From: Rickettsiales bacterium
GTDB taxonomy: Bacteria; Pseudomonadota; Alphaproteobacteria; Rickettsiales; Rickettsiaceae
DNA length: 5,673 nt
Direction: 5' to 3'
Assembly: GCA_947508155.1 (NCBI GenBank)
Contig: CANNRM010000048.1
Span: 1 to 5,673 of the forward strand
A program made the translations under genes and the position numbers. Of the stretch, positions 1 to 5,248 are shown piece by piece (the first letter of the stretch is position 1; each line of letters begins with the position of its first letter). The notes beneath the pieces were generated by a model, which was given only the letters and a program-made list of their open reading frames with translations, was not told the DNA's origin and ran no database searches.

Positions 1-1415
1 AACCAATTAGTATGTATCGTCAAGGAAATTTCCTTGATCTATGTCGTGGCCCGCATGCTATGACCACTGGTTACCCGAAGCATTTTAAACTGACCAAAAT
101 CGCTGGTGCTTATTGGCGTGGTGATCATCGTAATGAAATGCTACAACGTATATATGGTACAGCCTGGGCGACGAAAGAGCAGTTGGATCAATATTTGTTC
201 ATGATTGAGGAAGCTGAAAAGCGCGACCATAGAAAATTGGGCAAGGAGTTAGATTTGTTCCATATGCAGGAAGAGGCGCGTGGGATGGTGTTTTGGCATG
301 ATCATGGTTGGACTTTATATCGTTTGATCGAGCAATATATCAGAAATAAGCAACGCAAAGATGGTTATATTGAAGTAAAAACTCCAATGCTTGTGGATAG
401 AAAGCTTTGGGAAGCATCGGGGCACTGGGAAAAGTTTCGCGAGAATATGTTTACATCAGTAACTCATGATGAGGAAGTGTTGGCTCTGAAACCGATGAAT
501 TGTCCTTGCCATGTGCAGATATTCAATCAAGGAATCAAAAGCTATCGTGATTTGCCGATTCGTATGGCAGAATTCGGTTGTTGTCATCGTTATGAACCAT
601 CTGGTGCGCTCCATGGACTAATGCGTGTGCGTGGATTTGTGCAGGATGATGCTCATATTTTCTGTGAAGAAAGTCAGATTACCGAATAGACAATCAAATT
701 CTGTAAATTGCTAAAGGATATATATGCAGATTTCGGTTTTACCGAAGTGAAGGTAAAATTCTCAGATCGTCCAGAGGTTCGTGGTGGGTCTGATGAAACT
801 TGGGATAAGGCCGAAGCTGCTTTGAAAGAGGCTACAAAAGCATCTGGAATTGCATATAGTGATAATAAGGGTGAGGGAGCATTTTATGGTCCGAAACTTG
901 AGTTCGTACTGAGAGATGCTATCGGACGTGATTGGCAATGTGGTACATTCCAGGTTGATTACGTTATTCCTGATCGCCTTGAGGCCGAATATGTCGCTGC
1001 TGGCGGAGGAAAAGAACGCCCTGTAATGCTTCACCGTGCTGTTATTGGATCCTTCGAGCGTTTCATCGGAATCTTGATCGAGCAATATGCTGGAAAATTC
1101 CCATTATGGCTTGCGCCGGTTCAAGTGGCTGTAGTGACGATTACAAGCGACGCAGATGGATATGCTAGCGAAGTTGATCAGAAGTTAAAAGATGCAGGCG
1201 TGCGAACAGCGCTTGACATTTCGAACGAAAAGATCAATTATAAGGTACGTGAATATTCCATGCAGAAGGTTCCTATGATTGCTGTTGTTGGTAAAACAGA
1301 GCAAGAAAATGGGACTGTTGCTGTGAGATTCTTTGGCTCGGATGATCAGAAGATCATGAAGCTGGAGGAGATTATTGCTATGGTGGAAGCAGAGAATAAG
1401 AAGTATTTTGGATAG
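1..1415 (+). pseudogene. thrS: Threonyl-tRNA synthetase, 5'-truncated by the window edge and broken by an in-frame TAG
   Basis: Class II synthetase that charges tRNA-Thr in the cytoplasm. The reading frame is open from base 3, so the ATG at 12 is internal; the TGS domain and part of the editing domain lie off the left edge. Visible in order are the end of the second additional domain (CRGPH, 48-62), the catalytic core ([32 protein letters not shown]), motif 2 (CHRYEPSG), a motif-3 region (GSFERFIG) and the anticodon-binding domain from about 1110 ([10 protein letters not shown]). The three zinc ligands known in E. coli (Cys334, His385, His511) match Cys at 501-503, His at 612-614 and His at 1032-1034. 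A TAG at 687-689 splits the frame ([16 protein letters not shown]) with no shift; homology resumes in the same frame, so one G-to-T change from GAG (Glu) explains it. The stop separates the third zinc ligand, motif 3 and the anticodon domain from the rest, so the first fragment alone should be inactive. The family is essential, so this is a recent lesion with a second copy elsewhere, suppression or readthrough, or a sequencing error. The terminal stop is also TAG. Confidence 0.95.
687..689 (+). other. In-frame amber (TAG) codon within thrS
   Basis: The codon sits between GAA and ACA in an otherwise uninterrupted ThrRS frame. Alphaproteobacterial ThrRS commonly has an acidic residue here (ITEE-type sequence), and GAG to TAG is a single substitution. 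TAG also ends thrS itself at 1413-1415 and rpsU at 3529-3531, where readthrough would only enter repeat or non-coding sequence, so TAG still serves as a normal stop here and wholesale reassignment is unlikely. The only nearby downstream restart is TTG at 708, with no purine-rich ribosome-binding site ahead of it. Confidence 0.9.
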
Positions 1416-1432
1416 AAGTGAAATCTATTCAA

Positions 1433-1566
1433 GCCAACGTCATCCTCGGGCGCGCTACCGCGTCCCGGGGACCTCGGGACTGTACAGGGAAGCTCGATCG
1501 AGCATTTCTCCTAGAGTGCTGAGGTCCCCGAGATTTTACTTCGCAAAACTCGAGGATGACGTTGGC
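1433..1566. repeat. 134-bp nested inverted-repeat element between thrS and infC
   Basis: The outer arms are a perfect 16-bp inverted repeat: GCCAACGTCATCCTCG at 1433-1448 and its reverse complement at 1551-1566. An inner pair, GGGGACCTC (1467-1475) and GAGGTCCCC (1521-1529), nests inside it. Near the centre, 1492-1503 is a perfect 12-nt palindrome (GCTCGATCGAGC). A transcript would fold into a long interrupted hairpin. No T-tract follows, so it is not a standard intrinsic terminator. The GTCATCC...GGATGAC ends resemble small palindromic elements scattered through many alphaproteobacterial genomes. It encodes no protein; an open frame across it is incidental. Together with its flanks it fills the 190-bp thrS-infC gap. 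Confidence 0.9.
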
Positions 1567-1605
1567 CAGAACGACCATTAAACATAACGGAGAGAAGAAC
1601 ACACT

Positions 1606-2142
1606 GTGAGCAAGAGTAAAAAAGACAATTTGCCAAAGGCAAATAAAGATATCAGAGCAAGAGAAGTACGTCTTGTAGGCGTTGATGCGGAAATGTTAGG
1701 CGTTATGCCGCTTTTCGACGCACTAAAACGCGCAGAAGCACTTGGGCTTGATCTTGTTGAAATTTCTCCTGGGGCAGAGCCTCCTGTTTGTAAAATCATG
1801 GATTTTGGTAGATTCAAATATGAATCCAAAAAGAAGATGCAGGAATCTCGCAAAAAGCAGCGTGTTATTGTTCTTAAAGAGGTTAAGTTCCGTCCGAATA
1901 TTGGTCAAAATGACTTCGATGTGAAAGTTCGTAACATCCAAAAATTCCTCCAAGATGGTGATAAGGTTAAAGTTTCTCTGTGGTTCAGAGGGCGTGAAAT
2001 TGTACATAATGAAATTGGGAAACAAGTATTCCAACGTATTATTGAGTCTGTTGGTGAACATGCTAAACTGGAGCTTGAGCCTAAAATGGAAGGGAAGCAG
2101 ATGATGATGATTATGGTTCCAAAAGTAGCCGTGGCGGAGTAA
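1606..2142 (+). CDS. infC: Translation initiation factor IF-3
   Basis: IF3 binds the 30S subunit, checks the start codon-initiator tRNA pairing and prevents premature 50S joining. The 178-residue product is close to the E. coli length of 180. The N-terminal domain covers about residues 12-82 ([13 protein letters not shown], then [21 protein letters not shown]). A lysine-rich linker helix ([15 protein letters not shown]) follows, then the C-terminal domain from about 90 ([42 protein letters not shown]). The start is GTG; an in-frame TAA at 1585-1587 rules out anything much further upstream. The best Shine-Dalgarno-like run, GGAGAGAAG at 1589-1597, leaves GGAG 13 nt from the start, which is rather far. 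Non-ATG starts are well known for infC (AUU in E. coli, where IF3 represses its own synthesis), but whether GTG serves that role here is inference. thrS upstream is the classic neighbour; rpmI-rplT, usual downstream, is missing. Confidence 0.97.
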   Translation: MSKSKKDNLPKANKDIRAREVRLVGVDAEMLGVMPLFDALKRAEALGLDLVEISPGAEPPVCKIMDFGRFKYESKKKMQESRKKQRVIVLKEVKFRPNIGQNDFDVKVRNIQKFLQDGDKVKVSLWFRGREIVHNEIGKQVFQRIIESVGEHAKLELEPKMEGKQMMMIMVPKVAVAE

Positions 2143-2165
2143 TTTGGTTCTTTAATTGAGGTGAG

Positions 2166-2265
2166 CGTCATTGCGAGGAGCGCAGCGACGTGGTAATCTC
2201 CCTTATAATAACAAGCCCTTATAAAAAAGTGAGATTGCCACGTCGCTGCGCTCCTCGCAATGACG
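2166..2265. repeat. Near-perfect 35-bp-arm palindromic element between infC and lpxA
   Basis: The left arm 2166-2200 (starting CGTCATTGCGAGGAGCGCAG) and right arm 2231-2265 (ending CTCCTCGCAATGACG) are reverse complements with one mismatch at the T of GTGGTAATC, which would form a G-U wobble in RNA. The 30-nt loop is AT-rich and contains the direct repeat CCCTTATA at 2200-2207 and 2216-2223, the first copy overlapping the last base of the left arm. A very stable hairpin is expected in RNA from either strand. No T-tract follows on either side. The arm type, GTCATTGCGAGGAGCGCAGCG...GTGGCAATCTC, recurs in degenerate form at 3108-3214 and is a family seen in several proteobacterial genomes. It encodes no transposase, so it is best described as a MITE-like or REP-like element. 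Confidence 0.95.
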
Positions 2266-2299
2266 ACACAAAGTCACTCCCTATAAAACAAGGTAAAAA

Positions 2300-3094
2300 A
2301 TGTCAATACATCCTTCATCTATAATCTCCTCCGAAGCTAAGCTCGGCAAAAACATCAAAATTGGTCCATTCTGCGTCATTGGTCCTAACGTTGTTTTGGG
2401 TGATAATGTTGAATTAAAATCTCATATAGTGATCGAAGGATTCACTGAAATAGGCGATGAAACGATCATTTATCCATTCGCATCAATCGGCACCTCTCCA
2501 CAAGATTTGAAATATGCGGGTGAGCCTTCAAAAGTTGTGATGGGCAAGAAAAATCTCATACGTGAATATGTTACTATTCAGCCTGGTACCGCCGCTGGTG
2601 GAATGGTTACCACGATAGGCGATGGAAATTTATTGATGTTGGGCACTCATATTGCGCATGATTGCGTTGTTGGAAATAACTGTATTTTCGCAAATAATGC
2701 AACCTTAGCAGGGCATGTCGTTGTTGGTGATGGAGCTGTTTTGGGTGGCCTTGCCGCTGTCCGCCAATTTGTACGTGTAGGCCAGGGTGCTATGATCGGC
2801 GGTGTAACCGCTGTTGTGCAGGATGTATTGCCATATGCAACTGTTGCTGGTGATAGGGCGAAAATTGACGGTGTGAATATTGTTGGCATGAAACGTAATG
2901 GCTTCGATTTGAAGGAAATTCAAGCAGCTCAGAATGTTGTATCTGGGTTATTTGATGGGGAAGGTGAAGATACAATGGCAGAGCGCATTGCTACACTTCG
3001 CGAAGAATATGCGGATGACAAAGCAGCAAATATGATTTTAGATTTTGTTGAGGCGCAGCAGACTAAATTGGGATATTGCACACCGAGGGAGTAA
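2300..3094 (+). CDS. lpxA: UDP-N-acetylglucosamine O-acyltransferase (lipid A first step)
   Basis: LpxA moves an R-3-hydroxyacyl chain from acyl carrier protein to the 3-OH of UDP-GlcNAc in the cytosol, the first step of lipid A synthesis; it acts as a homotrimer. The 264-residue protein (E. coli 262) shows imperfect hexapeptide repeats over residues 1-185 that build a left-handed beta-helix (IGPFCVIGP, LAGHVVVGDGAVLGG), then a helical C-terminal region from about 197. Key residues by E. coli alignment: catalytic base His125 is His120 (THIAHDC), His122 is His117, His144 is His139 and Lys76 is Lys71 (QDLKYAGEP). His160 is replaced by Arg155 (AVRQF), which is unusual. The acyl-length ruler Gly173 is Gly168, which by analogy leaves room for a long chain such as C14. 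The ATG has AAGG at 2290-2293, six bases upstream. lpxA is usually beside fabZ, lpxD or lpxB; here it stands alone between infC and rpsU, flanked by repeats. Confidence 0.97.
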   Translation: MSIHPSSIISSEAKLGKNIKIGPFCVIGPNVVLGDNVELKSHIVIEGFTEIGDETIIYPFASIGTSPQDLKYAGEPSKVVMGKKNLIREYVTIQPGTAAGGMVTTIGDGNLLMLGTHIAHDCVVGNNCIFANNATLAGHVVVGDGAVLGGLAAVRQFVRVGQGAMIGGVTAVVQDVLPYATVAGDRAKIDGVNIVGMKRNGFDLKEIQAAQNVVSGLFDGEGEDTMAERIATLREEYADDKAANMILDFVEAQQTKLGYCTPRE

Positions 3095-3107
3095 GCGTTG
3101 TTTGTAA

Positions 3108-3214
3108 GTCATCACGAGGAGTCTCGTCGTAGCTTTAGCGAAGACGGACGACGTGGTGATCTCCCTTAATTAAAAAGAGAGATTGCCACGCGATTTTCAA
3201 TCTCTCGCAATGAC
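3108..3214. repeat. Divergent copy of the 2166-2265 palindromic element
   Basis: The element begins GTCATCACGAGGAG (3108-3121) and its left arm ends GACGTGGTGATCTC (3150-3163). The right arm, 3179-3214, begins GAGATTGCCACG and ends CTCGCAATGAC. The ends match the infC-lpxA element with several substitutions, but the arm interiors no longer pair: the left arm carries GTAGCTTTAGCGAAG (3129-3143) and the right arm ATTTTCAATCTC (3193-3204). The AT-rich loop starts CCCTTA, like the other copy. This is a decayed or recombined member of the same family. Confidence 0.8.
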
Positions 3215-3224
3215 GCTTAAATTA

Positions 3225-3280
3225 CCTGAGATCCCCGATCTGGCTTCGCTAAGAAGCTACGCCAAGACCGAGGATGACGG
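3225..3280. repeat. Half copy of a GGATGAC-ended palindromic element ahead of rpsU
   Basis: The segment runs from CTGAGATCCCCGAT (3226-3239) to CCGAGGATGACGG (3268-3280). The first stretch matches 12 of 14 bases with 1519-1532 in the thrS-infC element, and the CGAGGATGACG end also matches that element's right end, so this appears to be its right half; no left half is visible. Inside, GCTTC (3243-3247) and GAAGC (3253-3257) form a small hairpin. The reverse complement of 3244-3260 equals the 3129-3143 core of the preceding element apart from a 2-nt indel, so the two elements share a module in opposite orientations. Confidence 0.7.
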
Positions 3281-3302
3281 TCGTAGTTGCGCTAACTATA
3301 GA
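3274..3302 (+). promoter_or_regulatory. Candidate rpsU promoter using the repeat end as -35
   Basis: ATGACG (3274-3279, 4 of 6 to TTGACA) and TATAGA (3297-3302, 4 of 6 to TATAAT) are separated by 17 bp. Transcription would start near 3309, giving a leader of about 19 nt that still contains the GGGGGT ribosome-binding site. The -35-like box is the last part of the repeat element. Matches are weak and the call rests on spacing and position only. Confidence 0.3.
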
Positions 3303-3310
3303 TATCTCAA

Positions 3311-3318
3311 AAGGGGGT
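3311..3318 (+). promoter_or_regulatory. Ribosome binding site fixing the rpsU start
   Basis: AAGGGGGT lies 9 nt before the ATG at 3328. It selects this start over an in-frame ATG at 3274 that lies within the repeat element and has no comparable site. Confidence 0.8.
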
Positions 3319-3327
3319 AAGTACAAG

Positions 3328-3531
3328 ATGATCACGATACAAGTCCATGGTGGGAATGGTGAAAGAGCCATTCGTCAACTAAAGCGCAGGATGCAGTATG
3401 AGCTTATTTTCCGTTTGATGAAAGAATCGCGTTTCTATGAGCCAAAATCAGAAGAGCGCGTTCGTAAAGCTCAAGAAACTGAGAGACGCAAACGCAAAAA
3501 TACTCGTAGAAAAGTCAGAGAAGGCGATTAG
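3328..3531 (+). CDS. rpsU: Small ribosomal subunit protein bS21
   Basis: S21 sits in the 30S subunit near the anti-Shine-Dalgarno end of 16S rRNA and assists initiation on mRNA. The 67-residue product matches the family in length (E. coli 71) and pattern: a short N-terminal strand (ITIQVHGGN), a helix with AIRQLKRRMQYELIFRLMKESRFYE, then the very basic tail ERVRKAQETERRKRKNTRRK that contacts rRNA. The VHGGN start and the RVRKAQE...RRKRK tail resemble Rickettsia S21 more than the typical alphaproteobacterial VLVRDNN form, as recalled without a search. The frame could extend 18 codons upstream to an ATG at 3274, but that stretch is repeat sequence and gives an atypical N-terminus, whereas the chosen ATG has a strong ribosome-binding site and yields the family length. 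The stop is TAG. It follows lpxA on the same strand after a repeat-filled gap of 233 bp. Confidence 0.93.
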   Translation: MITIQVHGGNGERAIRQLKRRMQYELIFRLMKESRFYEPKSEERVRKAQETERRKRKNTRRKVREGD

Positions 3532-3552
3532 TTTTTTGTTTTCTGGCCGTCA

Positions 3553-3582
3553 CCCCGGAATTTGCAAAGCAAATATCCGGGG
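3553..3582. repeat. Compact CCCCGGA...TCCGGGG hairpin downstream of rpsU
   Basis: CCCCGGAATTTGC (3553-3565), a 3-nt AAA loop, and GCAAATATCCGGGG (3569-3582) form a 13-bp stem with one bulged A. The T-run at 3532-3538 lies before the stem rather than after it, so it is not a textbook intrinsic terminator for either strand. It may still end or protect the rpsU transcript and the convergent transcript from 3657-5060. The GTCACCCCGG lead-in suggests a third small palindromic repeat family. The remaining 74 bp to 3656 hold a weak echo (CTGGGGTCTATCCGG at about 3631) and nothing else recognisable. Confidence 0.7.
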
Positions 3583-3656
3583 CCTAGTTAATAAGTTCAT
3601 TCCATATTGCGTCACGCACGCCTACGCATGCTCTGGGGTCTATCCGGTGTTACTAA

Positions 3657-5060
3657 TTACACACGACTGCTACCTTGATTAACACCTTTTATGTCTTTTA
3701 CGCGCGTAATATCAACGCTACCACTTTTGCCTAACATTTTATTGACTGTTTTTCCTATAGATTTGGCAGCTGATTTAAGCACCCCAGTAAATCCTCCTTT
3801 AGATTGCTTCAGCTTTGGCTCTCCTTTTTTTAGAAGTTTAGCTAAATTCTGTTGATATTGCTGTTTACTTTCATCTCTTTTCTTCATATCAGCAGCTTCG
3901 TCAGTCCTATATTGCTGCTGTTCCTTTATTTGTTTTTGTAGAGTACCTACTAACTCATCTCTAGTTTTTATATCATTCACAAACTCGGATGAATAAGAAT
4001 TTTCTTTTGAGTCAGCTAATTTTTTATTATCTGCATATTGCTTATTAAGATGAGCATCAACTTTTGAAAGCAATGCGTTACTAGTATCATCATGCGATAA
4101 ACTAGTCAGTGCTTTTTTTATGGTCGTGTACGTCTCATTTAACGCAGCTTCAGTACGCCCAGAGTTTTGAAATAATTTTGAAATATTTTCTTGAATATTA
4201 TCTAGTGCAGTTGATCTATCGAAATTATGAGCATCGCTTCCGTTTATGCTTTGCGCTAAAGACTTTATATCGCTATTTAATTGACCAGCAACTATATTAA
4301 ACTGATAGGTACGCCTAATTTCTGAGATTCTTGGATAACGCCCAACATACTCTGCTTTTTCTTTGTTGATTATCTCTGCTAGTAGTTCGGGATCTTTTAA
4401 ATTAGCTTCTATTATTATCTTGGATATCTGAGCGCCTCGGTTCCTCAATTCATTCTCATTATTTTGAACTCCATATATAGAGGCTATAGCCTTTCTCGCT
4501 CTTTCTATATTTTGTTCCTTATTTTCGGAATTATAAGTGCTGGTTTTAAGGCTATTAATTGCATCTTGCAAATTTGTCATATGCTTATTCACGAACTGAT
4601 CCGCTTCTGGGGCCTTAGATTCAAATTTCACAGGTTTAGATGGTGCAATTGGAGTTTTAGGTGGCTGATAAACAGCTTTCGGAACTTGTGTAGAGGCAAG
4701 ATTAATGGGAGTAGATTTTGGTTGTTGCGATTCAGAGGTTTTGTTAACTTTTGCTGCGGCTTCATGAGCTAATAGAGCGGCACGAGTTTTGTGCTCGTCT
4801 GGAATAGGTGTAGTTGGATCAAACGACTTCATAGAATTAAGAGGACCTACAGCTTGTATCATGAGATCTTTATAAGCCTGTGATGATGATAAGTTAGTTT
4901 TTTTCTGTTGCGTTGATGCAGTATCGGGTTCTACAACAACAGATTTTGGTCTATCAATTTTAAGATTTCTAATATCTGAATTTGGATTTAAGGTGTCAAA
5001 TGTATTCTCAAAGACATTACCAGACCGCACAATCCTATCTTTGTCTCCTTCCTTACTCAT
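3657..5060 (-). CDS. Unrecognised 467-residue low-complexity, helical protein with a basic tail; possible secreted effector
   Basis: No family is recognised. Residues 1-155 are hydrophilic and rich in Pro, Ser, Thr, Gln and Lys (TTPIPDEHKT, QPPKTPIAPSKP), probably disordered, apart from a short Ala-rich helix (RAALLAHEAAAKV, 93-105). Residues 156-345 look helical with mixed charge (HMTNLQDAINSL, AIASIYGV, ELLAEIINKEKAEYVGRYPRISEIRR). Residues 365-412 are a Gln/Lys/Glu-rich likely coiled coil. The last 57 residues are strongly basic (about 14 Lys/Arg against 3 acidic) with an amphipathic run GFTGVLKSAAKSIGKTVNKM (423-442). There is no signal peptide, membrane segment, Cys or Trp. Starting at ATG 5060 is preferred: GGAG lies six bases upstream, whereas the alternative TTG at 5072 overlaps that site. 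The stop is TAA. It is convergent with rpsU, divergent from the gene at 5249, and more AT-rich than the housekeeping block. A basic tail on a Cys-free soluble protein fits a type IV secretion substrate of an intracellular bacterium, but this is inference; a structural or phage-like protein is also possible. Confidence 0.8.
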   Translation of the reverse strand: MSKEGDKDRIVRSGNVFENTFDTLNPNSDIRNLKIDRPKSVVVEPDTASTQQKKTNLSSSQAYKDLMIQAVGPLNSMKSFDPTTPIPDEHKTRAALLAHEAAAKVNKTSESQQPKSTPINLASTQVPKAVYQPPKTPIAPSKPVKFESKAPEADQFVNKHMTNLQDAINSLKTSTYNSENKEQNIERARKAIASIYGVQNNENELRNRGAQISKIIIEANLKDPELLAEIINKEKAEYVGRYPRISEIRRTYQFNIVAGQLNSDIKSLAQSINGSDAHNFDRSTALDNIQENISKLFQNSGRTEAALNETYTTIKKALTSLSHDDTSNALLSKVDAHLNKQYADNKKLADSKENSYSSEFVNDIKTRDELVGTLQKQIKEQQQYRTDEAADMKKRDESKQQYQQNLAKLLKKGEPKLKQSKGGFTGVLKSAAKSIGKTVNKMLGKSGSVDITRVKDIKGVNQGSSRV

Positions 5061-5066
5061 ATCAAT

Positions 5067-5070
5067 CTCC
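5067..5070 (-). promoter_or_regulatory. Ribosome binding site deciding the start of the leftward gene
   Basis: On the minus strand GGAG, followed by ATTGAT, precedes the ATG at 5060-5058. It overlaps the TTG at 5072-5070, so that TTG would not be a sensible start. Confidence 0.7.
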
Positions 5071-5091
5071 AATTTAAATTAACTTCACACT

Positions 5092-5121
5092 ATTCTACCA
5101 CCCTATCCATCTCCAAACCAA
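5092..5121 (-). promoter_or_regulatory. Weak candidate promoter for the leftward gene
   Basis: Minus-strand TAGAAT (5097-5092, 5 of 6 to TATAAT) has TTGGTT (5121-5116, 3 of 6 to TTGACA) 18 bp upstream. It would give a leader of about 25 nt containing the GGAG site. The whole region is AT-rich, so a chance match is quite possible. No convincing counterpart was found for the rightward gene; TTGCTT at 5191-5196 with TTTCAT at 5214-5219 is the best, and it is poor. Confidence 0.3.
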
Positions 5122-5238
5122 ATCATTAATACTACCTCCTTACAAAAATCACCAAGAGATGTTAAAAATATCACTTATTCATTAACTCATTTGCTTTTGC
5201 AGCAGAAATATGGTTTCATTAAGAGACAAACTAATATT

Positions 5239-5243
5239 GGAGG
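5239..5243 (+). promoter_or_regulatory. Ribosome binding site of the rightward gene
   Basis: GGAGG lies five bases before the ATG at 5249, a strong site that supports this as a real gene start even though the gene is cut off by the window edge. Confidence 0.75.
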
Positions 5244-5248
5244 ATATT

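Noticed and set aside
507..509. Cys replacing Gly in the ThrRS NCPGH motif (here NCPCH)
   Set aside because: The zinc-ligand Cys just before it is intact, and this position is, to my recollection, variable in alphaproteobacterial ThrRS, so it is not taken as damage.
762..1085. Minus-strand open frame across the 3' half of thrS
   Set aside because: It is antisense to a strongly conserved ThrRS coding region, has no recognisable product and no ribosome-binding site; it is a shadow of the real gene.
708..1415. An independent gene starting at TTG 708 encoding the C-terminal half of ThrRS
   Set aside because: There is no ribosome-binding site before the TTG, and homology to ThrRS continues upstream of it in the same frame to the TAG. 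A separate subunit is less likely than an interrupted gene.
1375..1581. 68-codon + strand open frame over the end of thrS and the repeat
   Set aside because: It overlaps thrS in another frame and is otherwise made of inverted-repeat sequence; composition and position fit chance.
1562..1588. Promoter for infC from TTGGCC and CATAAC
   Set aside because: The spacing is only 15 bp and both boxes are weak; infC may be transcribed from upstream.
2166..2265. Intrinsic terminator after infC
   Set aside because: The hairpin is long and stable, but no T-tract follows it on either strand, and it matches a dispersed repeat family.
1433..3282. CRISPR array or tandem repeat array
   Set aside because: The repeats are palindromic elements of different types placed singly between genes, with no regular spacers or unit length.
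3611..3656. tRNA or small RNA gene in the GC-richer patch after rpsU
   Set aside because: No cloverleaf arms or conserved tRNA bases could be found; the patch looks like a decayed repeat.
4464..4772. 102-codon + strand frame with aromatic, membrane-like composition (also a smaller one at 4109-4300)
   Set aside because: Both are antisense to the 467-residue gene, and their Phe/Tyr/Trp/Arg-rich make-up is what an antisense reading of Gln/Lys/Pro-rich coding sequence gives. No ribosome-binding site was noted.
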